Below, piece after piece: positions 42,711 through 51,367 of a stretch of 64,000 nt of DNA; position 1 is the first letter of the stretch, and the number at the start of each line of letters is the position of its first letter. Origin of the DNA: an uncultured Paracoccaceae bacterium (GTDB lineage Bacteria > Pseudomonadota > Alphaproteobacteria > Rhodobacterales > Rhodobacteraceae); assembly GCA_947502145.1 (NCBI GenBank), contig CANMYO010000001.1, positions 1 to 64,000 on the forward strand, given 5' to 3'. The notes under the pieces are model-generated. The model saw only the letters and a list, made by a program, of their open reading frames with translations. It searched no databases and was not told where the DNA came from. The position numbers and the translations under genes are program-made.

Positions 42711-43549
42711 CGACCGAGACACTCAAGACCGATGACGGGCAACTTACAATCTGGTTCGACGGGCCCGCGTGGGAAAATCATGAACAGGTTGCGACGGTCG
42801 GCAGGTGCAGGTTCACCTCAGCCGAGGGCGGCGCGCGCCTGCTGGCAGAGGCGGCTGCGAAGGCAAAATCCAAAGGTGCCAGCGCCTTGATCGGTCCGAT
42901 GGAGGGCGACACGTGGCACGCCTACCGGCTGATTTCCGAGCGCGGCGCGCAGGCCCCCTTTTTGATGGAACCCAATAGCGCCGATCATGACGAAGCCGCA
43001 TTCAAGGCGGCTGGTTTTACAGTAATCTCGTCCTATTTTTCGGCGTTGGCCCCCTTGTCGGACCTGCCCGGCGCCGCGCCCAAGGACACGGACGTTTTCA
43101 CCATCGCGCCATGGGACGGCACCGACCCCGATGCACTTTTCACGCAGGTCCATGAACTGTCCTGTGCCGCCTTTGCAGGGAACCCGTTCTACAAACATAT
43201 CAGCCTTGACGAATTCCTTGCGATGTATCGCCCTGTTGTCCCACTTTTGAAGCCATCGCTGATCCTGTTTGCGCGGGATCAGGCCGGCGCGTTGGTCGGG
43301 TTCCTGTTTGGCATCCCGAACTATGCCGCAGGCCCCACGCCAAGCGCAGTCATCCTGAAGACATATGCGTCATCGCAAAAAGGCGCCGGGCACTGGTTGT
43401 CGCATCAGTTCTATATCAACGCCAAGGCGATGGGTTTTGAAACCGTCATCCATGCGCTGATGCATGACGACAACCTGTCAGCCGTGCGCTCTGGCTTGAA
43501 CGGGGCGGATGTCTTTCGCCGTTACGCGCTGATGGGGCGGACCTTGTGA
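42707..43549 (+). CDS. GNAT-family N-acyltransferase-like protein
   Basis: A 280-residue protein resembling the GNAT acyltransferase fold. The central part includes KGASALIGPMEGDTWHAYRLISERG and the C-terminal half includes LILFARDQAGALVGFLFGIPN and then LSHQFYINAKAMGFETVIHALMHDDNLSAVRSG, where strands 4-5 and the acyl-CoA-binding region would be. GNAT enzymes acylate amines with acyl-CoA. It is coupled by 4-bp overlaps to the genes on both sides, the kinase-like protein and the acyl ligase. An N-acylation step using the product of that ligase is attractive but unproven. Confidence 0.7.
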   Translation: MTTETLKTDDGQLTIWFDGPAWENHEQVATVGRCRFTSAEGGARLLAEAAAKAKSKGASALIGPMEGDTWHAYRLISERGAQAPFLMEPNSADHDEAAFKAAGFTVISSYFSALAPLSDLPGAAPKDTDVFTIAPWDGTDPDALFTQVHELSCAAFAGNPFYKHISLDEFLAMYRPVVPLLKPSLILFARDQAGALVGFLFGIPNYAAGPTPSAVILKTYASSQKGAGHWLSHQFYINAKAMGFETVIHALMHDDNLSAVRSGLNGADVFRRYALMGRTL

Positions 43550-44937
43550 CAACACTTACCGCTGCTTTTGCGCAGGCGGCGCGTGATCATGGTGACCGCA
43601 CCGCGCTGATTGACGGGGATGGCACAGCCTACCGGTTTTCGCAGTTACAGGACCTGGCCGAGACCTACGCCGCGCGATGGTATGCCAAGGGCGTGTGCCC
43701 CGGCGACAGAGTCCTGATTGCAATGGGGATCGGGGCTGACCTTTATGCCGCGCTTGCCGCACTTTGGTCATTGGGCGCGACCGTCGTTCTGCCCGAACCC
43801 GCAATGGGGTTGGCCGGTGTCAGGACAGCAATCCGGCAGACGCAACCCAGGTTCCTTTGCGCGGCGGGTCCTTACCGATGGCTGCGGCTGCTGCCCGGCC
43901 TTTGGGGCGCGGGGTTGCTTGTGCCCGGGCAGGTCCGCCCTGCGCCATTTCAGAAACCTGCGGTCGACCCTGACAGTACCGCGTTGATTTCATTCACCTC
44001 CGGGACGACGGGCACCCCGAAGGCCATCCCACGCAGCCATGCGTTCATGATGGCGCAATGGAAAGCGATTGCCCCATTGCTGGAGAGCAAATCCGCCGAA
44101 ATTGATCTGGTGACATTCCCGGTCTTCGTTCTGATCAATCTCGCCGAGGGGCGGACCTCGGTGCTGCCGAACTGGAACATGTCGAAACTGTCCACCCTTG
44201 CGCCAGAGGCGCTTGTTGCATGGATCGCGGCCAATGAATGCACCCGCGCCCTGCTGCCCCCTGCCCTTTGCGAAAAACTGGTGGCAGCGCAGGACACTGC
44301 AACACTGAACCAGATCTTTACCGGCGGTGGCCCGGTGTACCCGGATGTGATCCACACCCTGCGACAGATCGCGGGGCATCTGAACATCACAACTGTCTAC
44401 GGCTCGACCGAGGCAGAGCCCATCGCCCATGCCCAGACCACCGAAGACGGCTATGGCCTGTTCGCCGGGCATCCGGTGGCGGCGGTGCAGTTGCGGATTG
44501 TTGACACGGAAATTCAGGTGGCAGGCGATCACGTAAACCCCGGGTATCTTGATCCGGCGCGGGATGCGGAAACCAAGGTGCGGGAGGGCAACATGATCTG
44601 GCATCGGACCGGCGATGCCGGGCGGCTGGATGATCAGGGGCGGCTGTGGTTGCTGGGGCGCGTTGGGGATCAGGTCGCAACGGACAAGGGGGTACTGTAT
44701 CCCTTTGCCATCGAAACCGCCGCGCGGATGTGGCCGGGCGTCAAACGTGCAGCGCTGATCGCCCTTGATGGCGCGCCGGTGCTGGTCATCGCGGGTGACG
44801 CAGGGCAGATTGATCTGTGGCGCAGAGAGGCGGCTGATTTCGGGATCACTGATGTGCGACATTTCGCGGCGATCCCGCTGGATCGACGCCATCACTCCAA
44901 AGTGGATCGAAATGCCTTACGCAAACAACTGTCCTGA
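43546..44937 (+). CDS. AMP-forming acyl ligase / acyl-CoA synthetase-like
   Basis: A 463-residue ANL-superfamily enzyme starting at GTG within the end of the GNAT gene. The P-loop is LISFTSGTTGTPKAIPRSH, the aromatic motif is TVYGSTEAEPIA, and the hinge is TGDAGRLDDQGRLWLLGRVGDQV. The C-terminal domain is short but ends with the Lys region HHSKVDRNALRKQL. It adenylates a carboxylic acid and may pass it to CoA or another acceptor. It is the last gene of the operon. It is distinct from the acyl-CoA synthetase at 17874-19772. Substrate unknown. Confidence 0.82.
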   Translation: MTTLTAAFAQAARDHGDRTALIDGDGTAYRFSQLQDLAETYAARWYAKGVCPGDRVLIAMGIGADLYAALAALWSLGATVVLPEPAMGLAGVRTAIRQTQPRFLCAAGPYRWLRLLPGLWGAGLLVPGQVRPAPFQKPAVDPDSTALISFTSGTTGTPKAIPRSHAFMMAQWKAIAPLLESKSAEIDLVTFPVFVLINLAEGRTSVLPNWNMSKLSTLAPEALVAWIAANECTRALLPPALCEKLVAAQDTATLNQIFTGGGPVYPDVIHTLRQIAGHLNITTVYGSTEAEPIAHAQTTEDGYGLFAGHPVAAVQLRIVDTEIQVAGDHVNPGYLDPARDAETKVREGNMIWHRTGDAGRLDDQGRLWLLGRVGDQVATDKGVLYPFAIETAARMWPGVKRAALIALDGAPVLVIAGDAGQIDLWRREAADFGITDVRHFAAIPLDRRHHSKVDRNALRKQLS

Positions 44938-45028
44938 CCGCCGCGTTTTTGCGGGTGCGCGCGCCGCTGCAGAATGCGCACCGCAGGCGTCGTCGCAGAG
45001 CCGCGGGCACGCCGGTATCTGCCTGTAA

Positions 45029-45346
45029 CTCGTGGTCCCTTTGACAGAAGGCGTTATTGGCGCTTTGGCTTTGGCGGCCAACCTCGCCAGTGTGGTGCTT
45101 CTGGTCAGCTACAAGGATGGCGATGCCAAGGACTGCTCAGTTTGGCTTTGCTCGCGCAATGATGCCATTGGCAATGTCGCCGTCATGATTGCCGCCTTGG
45201 GTGTCTGGGGAACTACAACCGGCTGGCCGGACCTGATCGTGGCCGCGATCATGGCAAGCCTGTTCCTGTCATCGGCGTTCCTGATCAAGCGCCAGGCGCT
45301 TGCGGAACGGTGTGCGGTGACTGCCCATCAACACGCAAAAGCGTGA
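45029..45346 (+). pseudogene. Truncated cation diffusion facilitator (CzcD-like) remnant
   Basis: About 105 residues that match the C-terminal membrane part of small CDF transporters: EGVIGALALAANLASVVLLVSYKDGDAKDCSVWLCSRNDAIGNVAVMIAALGVWGTTTGWPDLIVAAIMA. The N-terminal helices that complete the family are missing, and the sequence before 45029 shows no trace of them in any frame. It is therefore a remnant of a gene for metal efflux rather than a working transporter. It stands between the biosynthetic operon and the copper ATPase, and may have belonged to the metal-resistance set. Confidence 0.65.
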
Positions 45347-45441
45347 TGGTGACGGCGCTGACCAGTCCAGCGTGAGGCGCAGGAACTGGCAAAGGTCCGT
45401 GACATATGGTCATGCGGCTGCAAGGGGGCGTGGATCATGCC

Positions 45442-47961
45442 CTATGCGGCGGGCGCCTCGCGCGGGGCAGTTGCGGCGTCGGCGGGGCGCGGCCCGGCCC
45501 GAGAATCCGCCGGCGTCCAGCGCCGCAGCCGCAGCGCGTTGCCGAGCACAAAGACCGAGCTGAGCGCCATCGCGCCAGCCGCAAATACCGGCGATAGCAG
45601 AATGCCAAACGCAGGGTAAAGCGCCCCAGCCGCGACCGGGATCAGCGCCGTGTTATAGGCAAAGGCCCAGAACAGGTTCTGACGGATGTTGCGTATCGTG
45701 GCGCTGGACAACGCGATGGCCCTTGGCACGCCCGAGAGCGACCCCGACATCAGGACCACATCAGCGGCCTCGATCGCGACATCGGTGCCCGTCCCAATTG
45801 CCAGACCCACATCAGCCTCGGCCAGTGCGGGCGCGTCATTGATCCCGTCACCGACAAACGCAAGGCTGCCGTAGCGGGATTTCAATTGGCGAACGGCATC
45901 AATTTTGCCCTCTGGCAGGACCTCTGCAACAACTTCGTCAATGCCAAGGCGGCGGGCGATGGCGTCAGCCGTCTGCTGATTATCGCCGGTGATCATGGCC
46001 ACCTTCAGCCCAAGCCCGTGCAGTGCCGCAATCGATGCGGGGGTGGCGTCCTTGATCGGGTCGGCCACCGCAATGATCGCGGCCAGACGACCATCAATGG
46101 CGGCATAAAGCGGGGATTTCCCCTCGCCCGCCAGCCGGTTGGCCGTTTGCGAAAACCGGGTCACGTCATGGCCAAGGGTGGCCATGTACCGATCAGCGCC
46201 AATTTCGATCGACACGTCCGCCGCCGTCGCGCGGACGCCCATGCCGGTCAGGCTTTCGAACGCAGAAACCTGCGGCACCTCCAGCCCCTCATCCTTTGCC
46301 GCCGCGACAATGGCGCGGGCGATGGGATGCTCGGACTTCGACTCAACAGCGGCGATTTGTGCAAGCACTGCGGCACGGTCAAAGCCGTCGACAACCGTCA
46401 GATCGGTCAAGCGCGGCGCGCCTTCGGTCAAGGTGCCGGTCTTGTCAAAAGCAACCACACCGACATCTGACAGCGCCTGCAACGCCTCGCCTTTGCGAAA
46501 CAGAATGCCAATCTCGGCGCCGCGCCCTGTGCCGACCATGATCGACGTTGGCGTCGCAAGTCCCATCGCACAGGGACAGGCGATGATCAAAACCGCAACC
46601 GCGTTCACAAGGCCAAAGGTCAGGGCCGGGTCCGGACCCAAGAGCAGCCAGACACCAAAGGTCAGCAGTGCAAGCGTCATGACCGCAGGGACAAAATACA
46701 TCGTCACCTTATCCACAAGCGCCTGAATCGGCAGTTTGCCCCCTTGGGCGTCTTCGACCATGCGGATGATCTGGGCGAGCATCGTATCACCACCAACAGC
46801 CGATGCCCGAAACACAAGATGCCCGGTCTGGTTTACCGTGCCGCCGACCACGGTCGCACCGGTGTGCTTGGGCACAGGCACCGGTTCACCGGTAATCATG
46901 CTTTCGTCGATATAACTGCGTCCCTCAAGCACCTCGCCATCGACGGGCAAACGCTCGCCCGGTCTGACCTCAACCACGTCCCCGATCATCAGGTGCGCGG
47001 CGTCAACCTCGACGGTTTCATCCCCGCGCCGAACGCGCGCGGTTTTTGGCGCAAGACGCATCAGCCGTTGAATGGCCTGGGATGTGCGGCCCTTGGCGCG
47101 CGCTTCCAGCCAACGCCCGACAAGGATCAGGGTCACGATGACGGCTGCGGCTTCGAAATAGACGTTAACCGTTCCCGCTGGCAGCAGATCCGGCGCAAAG
47201 GTTGCAACAAGGGAAAACAGGTAGGCCGCGGCGGTGCCAACAGCGACGAGACTGTTCATATCCGGCGCGCCCTTCAACAGCGCGGGCACACCCTGCGCAT
47301 AAAAGGCGCGCCCGGGGCCAATCAGGACGGCAGTCGTCAGGGCCCATTGCATGATCCAACTGGCCTGCATGCCAATGGTGGTCATGACAAGGTGGTGCAT
47401 TGCCGGGACCAGATGGCTGCCCATTTCCAGCACAAAGACTGGCAATGTCAGCAAGCCCGCGACGGCGACGCGGCGCTTGAGCTGGCGCGCCTCTTCGTCC
47501 CTTTTGGCGACCTGATCGACTGGCGCGGTTTCAGGCATCAGCGCATGGGCTGTCTTACCTTTGCTGGCGACCGCTGCGATAAGATCCTCGATCCGCGCAG
47601 TGCCGGCAATCACCGCCTTTTCGGTCGCGAGGTTCACATTGGCGCTTGTCACGCCGGGCACGGCGCGCAGCGCCCGCTCGACCCCGCTGACGCAGCCCGC
47701 ACAGGTCATCCCCTCTACCGCGAGCGTCACGGAGGCCTGGGGCACATCGTAGCCAAGATCCTTGATAACCTTCACAAGCGTCGCCGGATCGACCGCCGCG
47801 TCCACCTGAATGTCCGCGCGCTCAGCGGCAAGGTTCACATTGGCCGCCATAACACCGGGCACGCCATTCAGCGCACGTTCTACGCGGCCGACGCAAGAGA
47901 CGCAGCTCATGCCCTCGACGGGCAATGTTAGTGACTTTGGAAACGCGGGTGCGGCAGTCAT
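45442..47961 (-). CDS. copA: Copper-translocating P-type ATPase
   Basis: An 839-residue P1B-type ATPase that pumps Cu(I) out of the cytoplasm. It has two N-terminal heavy-metal domains with GMSCVSC and GMTCAGC, the membrane metal site [14 protein letters not shown], the phosphorylated Asp in [13 protein letters not shown], the HP motif SEHPIARAI and the hinge [21 protein letters not shown] together with CxxC domains points to copper or silver. The start at 47961 has AGAAGG upstream; the frame extends a few codons to 47985. A CueR-type promoter with palindrome lies directly upstream and cueR is divergent. Confidence 0.95.
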   Translation of the reverse strand: MTAAPAFPKSLTLPVEGMSCVSCVGRVERALNGVPGVMAANVNLAAERADIQVDAAVDPATLVKVIKDLGYDVPQASVTLAVEGMTCAGCVSGVERALRAVPGVTSANVNLATEKAVIAGTARIEDLIAAVASKGKTAHALMPETAPVDQVAKRDEEARQLKRRVAVAGLLTLPVFVLEMGSHLVPAMHHLVMTTIGMQASWIMQWALTTAVLIGPGRAFYAQGVPALLKGAPDMNSLVAVGTAAAYLFSLVATFAPDLLPAGTVNVYFEAAAVIVTLILVGRWLEARAKGRTSQAIQRLMRLAPKTARVRRGDETVEVDAAHLMIGDVVEVRPGERLPVDGEVLEGRSYIDESMITGEPVPVPKHTGATVVGGTVNQTGHLVFRASAVGGDTMLAQIIRMVEDAQGGKLPIQALVDKVTMYFVPAVMTLALLTFGVWLLLGPDPALTFGLVNAVAVLIIACPCAMGLATPTSIMVGTGRGAEIGILFRKGEALQALSDVGVVAFDKTGTLTEGAPRLTDLTVVDGFDRAAVLAQIAAVESKSEHPIARAIVAAAKDEGLEVPQVSAFESLTGMGVRATAADVSIEIGADRYMATLGHDVTRFSQTANRLAGEGKSPLYAAIDGRLAAIIAVADPIKDATPASIAALHGLGLKVAMITGDNQQTADAIARRLGIDEVVAEVLPEGKIDAVRQLKSRYGSLAFVGDGINDAPALAEADVGLAIGTGTDVAIEAADVVLMSGSLSGVPRAIALSSATIRNIRQNLFWAFAYNTALIPVAAGALYPAFGILLSPVFAAGAMALSSVFVLGNALRLRRWTPADSRAGPRPADAATAPREAPAA

Positions 47962-48001
47962 GGCGCGAAACCTTCTATCATTCAAATTGCAGCTGCCCCC
48001 C

Positions 48002-48032
48002 TACATAAGGCTTCCAGTCACTGGAAGGTCAA
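48002..48032 (-). promoter_or_regulatory. copA promoter with CueR-type operator (19-bp spacer)
   Basis: On the minus strand TTGACC (48027-48032) and TATGTA (48002-48007) are separated by 19 bp, the long spacer typical of MerR-family promoters. The spacer contains the perfect inverted repeat CTTCCAGTCACTGGAAG (48011-48027 on the plus strand), close to known CueR/HmrR boxes. CueR with Cu(I) would twist the DNA and turn on copA. Confidence 0.8.
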
Positions 48033-48100
48033 GCGTAAATCTGCTATCAATCCTGCAATACCAGGAATCGGCATAACCAGACTTGGAAGGTCACAGGCTC

Positions 48101-48511
48101 ATGAATATCGGAGACGTGTCGCGCGCCAGCGGGCTACCGGCAAAGACGATCAGATACTATGAAGACATCGGTCTTGTGCGGCCCGTGCGGGGCGACAACG
48201 GCTATCGCGATTTCAGCGCGCAGGACGCGCATAGGCTTGCCTTTCTCGGGCGGTCCCGGTCGCTTGGCTTTTCGATTGAGGAGTGCCGGAGGCTGATGTC
48301 GCTTTATGAAGATCGCGACCGCTCAAGCGGGGATGTGAAAGCCGTGGCCGCTGAGCATCTGGATCGCATTTCAGAAAAGATCGTTGAACTTCAGTCGCTG
48401 AAGGCCACGCTTGAAACGCTGGTCACGCGATGTCATGGCGACGAACGGCCCGATTGCCCGATCCTTGACGATCTGGCCGGGCAACAGGATGAAACTGCGC
48501 CCCATCGGTAG
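48101..48511 (+). CDS. cueR: CueR/HmrR-type copper-responsive MerR regulator
   Basis: A 136-residue MerR-family activator. The N terminus (MNIGDVSRASGLPAKTIRYYEDIGLV) is the winged helix-turn-helix, followed by a long dimerisation helix. The C-terminal metal loop is CHGDERPDCPI, two cysteines seven residues apart as in Cu(I) sensors. The start at 48101 was preferred to a TTG at 48083. It is divergent from copA, with the CueR-type operator between them, so it senses copper and induces copA. Confidence 0.93.
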   Translation: MNIGDVSRASGLPAKTIRYYEDIGLVRPVRGDNGYRDFSAQDAHRLAFLGRSRSLGFSIEECRRLMSLYEDRDRSSGDVKAVAAEHLDRISEKIVELQSLKATLETLVTRCHGDERPDCPILDDLAGQQDETAPHR

Positions 48512-49106
48512 GACGGCAGATTCTGAACACCGAATTTGCATTTACCCTTTGGATAGGGATGTCCCGGCGACACCATGCGTTCAGGGCGGGTGATCGCGGG
48601 CCCGGACATGACATCCCGGTCACTTGCGACATGGTCATCCCATGCGGGATTTCGTCCCAATCACTGATGATGTCGCGCTGCGCCACAAAGGCATCGGCGT
48701 TTTCGTGGGTGATGACAATGGCGGCCGTGTCGGCCGCAAGGATGCCAAGGGAGAGCAATGAACGGCGCGGGTCTTGTCGGCGTAAGAGATGTACAGTGCG
48801 GCGCAATCGGTCCGTTCCGCGCGGCGAAGGTCGCCCTGATCGCGCAATATGTCCCCCTTGATCCGAGTCAGCTCTGATATCATTCAGGTGCTGCCGGTGG
48901 CTGCGGACAAAGCGATACGTTCATCAATGGTGTCCTAGGCCAGTTCATGATTTTCCGCCCTTCGGTCGACCATCGCAACCCAGCTGTCAGCGTTGCGCAT
49001 GCAAGGGATTTTCGTTCGCGCACTGTTTCGCGGAAAAGGACGTGCCCGGCCTGAACGACTCTGACCAACACCGCCAGATTATCGCGTGACATCTGGTGCG
49101 CCTGCG
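48512..49106. other. Region without an intact gene; possible decayed ORF on minus strand
   Basis: No convincing gene is present. On the minus strand, two frames read one after the other (about 48883-48760, then about 48770-48640) give a protein-like run that includes KGDILRDQGDLRRAE and then LGILAADTAAIVITHENADAFVAQRDIISDWDEIPHG. This looks faintly like a broken regulatory-domain gene, but it is interrupted by a frame change and no family can be named. The rest shows nothing. Confidence 0.35.
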
Positions 49107-50000
49107 TCACTGCAACCCATTTGCAAATTTTTTGCGTCGCTCACGGATCTTGGCGTCGGATTCAACCGTGCCATCGTGGAATGACCCAAACCATTTGTCC
49201 CACGGTAGTTCGAGAGATCCGTAGTTACATTCGAAATAGCGGTGGTGCATCTGGTGGTGGAAGGTGCCAAGTTTCAGGCGGTTCTTGTCCTTGACCAACA
49301 TGCCTTCGAAGCCGGTGTGCGTCGTCGCCGCGGTCAGCGCGTAATATTGCAGATGGAACAGGATATGGACCGGATGCGCAGCCACGATGAAGTGGATCAG
49401 GACCGATCCCAGAAAGATCAAATGCTCAACCGGATGCATCGCCATGCCGGACCAGGGGCCCACATTTATGTTGCGATGATGCAGGGCGTGCACATGTTTG
49501 TAGAGGAAAGGAAGGTGCAGAAAACGGTGAATCCAGTAAAAATAGAAACTTTCCCAAACCGGGATCAGCAGAAACAGCGCAACGAACCAGACCGGATGCG
49601 CAGCCCAGGTCAGCAGCGGCGCATAGCCATTGGACAGCGCCCAGAACATCAAGACCTCATACCCGGTCCACACGGTGACTCCGCTGGCGATCGTCCAGAA
49701 CATGTTGTCCCTGATTTGCCCGCCAAGGGTGAACTGCCGCCCGTTTTTCATCAGCGGGCGAGAATCGTACCTGAGCCTCTGCCCCTGTTTGGTGAAGGTG
49801 TAAAAGTAGAGGTGCAATCCACCGGCCACCGCTGACATCAGGATGACATTACGGATGAACATCTCTGCGATCCAGCCTATGGCGAAGGTCTGCGTCTCGG
49901 CGAGTGGTGGCTGGAAATAAAAGAAGGATACCAGCGCGATGGCGACGATGATCAGACGTTCGGTGATAAAAAACCACGCGTTCCAGATCCATGCGAGCAT
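49107..50000 (-). CDS. Sterol desaturase / fatty acid hydroxylase family protein (5' end frameshifted)
   Basis: A 297-residue di-iron membrane oxygenase of the sterol desaturase superfamily. The three histidine clusters are present: WIHRFLH, HALHHRN and HHQMHHRYFECNYG, along with several membrane helices. Members hydroxylate or desaturate lipids and carotenoid- or sterol-like compounds. The first methionine (50000) is probably not the true start: homologous sequence WNYTPDVPLQVSRF continues upstream in another frame as far as 50131. The gene is therefore either disrupted or misread by one base. Confidence 0.8.
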   Translation of the reverse strand: MLAWIWNAWFFITERLIIVAIALVSFFYFQPPLAETQTFAIGWIAEMFIRNVILMSAVAGGLHLYFYTFTKQGQRLRYDSRPLMKNGRQFTLGGQIRDNMFWTIASGVTVWTGYEVLMFWALSNGYAPLLTWAAHPVWFVALFLLIPVWESFYFYWIHRFLHLPFLYKHVHALHHRNINVGPWSGMAMHPVEHLIFLGSVLIHFIVAAHPVHILFHLQYYALTAATTHTGFEGMLVKDKNRLKLGTFHHQMHHRYFECNYGSLELPWDKWFGSFHDGTVESDAKIRERRKKFANGLQ

Positions 50001-50131
50001 GGCCGCAGGCCGCGGCGGCCAGCTGAAAAACGGGAGACCTGAAGCGGAACGTCAGGGGTGTAGTTCCACCCCTTGAGCTGTGCGTCGGACATGGCTGACC
50101 TCGTGAATGTGGCGATGCCGAAGTCTGTCAT
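50001..50131 (-). pseudogene. Out-of-frame N-terminal part of the sterol-desaturase-like gene
   Basis: On the minus strand, from the ATG at 50131 (AGGTG ribosome site upstream), the frame reads MTDFGIATFTRSAMSDAQLK then GWNYTPDVPLQVSRF and would join the main gene as FSWPRPAAMLAWIW if the A-run at 50026-50030 had one more base. As given, the frame leaves the gene after SRF. This is either a real frameshift that removes about 43 residues or a homopolymer sequencing error. Confidence 0.7.
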
Positions 50132-50617
50132 GGTTCCGTTCACCTGAAAAATGGTTTTAGCAGCGCAATTACCGCTGAAGATCAGAGGATTGGGGTGATG
50201 TGCCGTCGCTCGCCGCGGGTCTGCGGTCAGAAAGCAAAGGGTGCCAGGCGTACTAACGCGATATTGCGGCAAATAGGTGCAGATCACGCCAATCCCTGAC
50301 CTGGCAAGGCATTTTGCAGCGCGGCATGGGGACTAAACCGATACAAGCAGAACTTTCCCTTGCGTAATTTGTTCTCAGCAACATGATGGCGGTCAAAGAG
50401 TAATGCTTTTGTCCAAGCCCTGTCCTTGTGCTTTGACCGGCGTTTCGGGAGGACAGCGCCAACCCCAGACCAAAACGCCCCTTTTGCAGCTTCACCTGGC
50501 GCATTTTTGTGCAAGACATGATCCCGGCGGGTGTTTGCGACAGCGAATTTGGTGTTCGAATGCTGATGTCGGCCTGCCCCGACCAGTGCTGCGCAATCCT
50601 TAACCAGTGGAAGCAAG
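50132..50617. other. Intergenic region between the desaturase and chaC
   Basis: 486 bp between divergent genes with no convincing ORF, RNA or repeat. It should contain promoters for both directions, but I cannot pick out clear -35/-10 pairs. Confidence 0.5.
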
Positions 50618-51367
50618 ATGAGCCAAACACCTGACCCTTTCACCCACCATCCCGAGCTGCGGGACCGGATCACCAGCAGCGAAAACTCGTTCTTTCGCCA
50701 CCTCAATGTTGATGATCTGCTCAGACAATACCCCGAGTTGGAGCCATTTCGGTCATGGATGCACAGTGACGAAACGCGCGAGGCGATCCGGGCGCAGGCG
50801 ATGGCGCGCCATACCGGTGATCTTTGGGTTTTCGCTTATGGGTCTTTGATGTGGGACCCGGCCTTGCGGTTTCAGGAGGTGCGACGGGTGCATGCCGCGG
50901 GCTATGCCCGCAGGTTGATCCTGAAGGATGACAAGGGCGGACGCGGCACGCAGGAGGCGCCCGGCCTGATGGCCGCCCTTGACGCCGGCCCGCATTGCGA
51001 AGGGCTGGCGTTCCGGATCAGTGAACAGGATGTCGCAGCCGAGACGGAAATCCTGTTCCGTCGCGAATTGATCGGCCCCGGATATGTTCCGAAATTCATA
51101 CCGGTCACATCTGGTGAGACGGTCATTCAGGCGATCACATTCCTTGCCGATCATGACAGCCCGGACATGTTGCCGGATATTGACAGATCAGAGCAAGTCC
51201 ACCTGATCGCGACCGGCGGCGGAATTTTGGGAACAAGCCACGACTATCTGTTCAAAATCGTGCAACAGCTGGCGCATCTTGGCATTGAGGATCCAGATTG
51301 CGCGGCGCTGCTGCAAGACGTTGAAGACTACAGATCACGCAACCAGATCGAGGTCGCTGCCCCATGA
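50618..51367 (+). CDS. chaC: Gamma-glutamylcyclotransferase, ChaC type
   Basis: A 249-residue protein of the ChaC family, which cleaves the gamma-glutamyl bond of glutathione to give 5-oxoproline and Cys-Gly. The conserved YGSLMW motif (LWVFAYGSLMWDPALRF) binds the substrate, and the catalytic Glu is expected in the region CEGLAFRI. It acts in the cytoplasm. The stop overlaps the ATG of the dipeptidase gene by 4 bp. The pair would degrade glutathione fully to its amino acids. The length is normal. Confidence 0.9.
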   Translation: MSQTPDPFTHHPELRDRITSSENSFFRHLNVDDLLRQYPELEPFRSWMHSDETREAIRAQAMARHTGDLWVFAYGSLMWDPALRFQEVRRVHAAGYARRLILKDDKGGRGTQEAPGLMAALDAGPHCEGLAFRISEQDVAAETEILFRRELIGPGYVPKFIPVTSGETVIQAITFLADHDSPDMLPDIDRSEQVHLIATGGGILGTSHDYLFKIVQQLAHLGIEDPDCAALLQDVEDYRSRNQIEVAAP

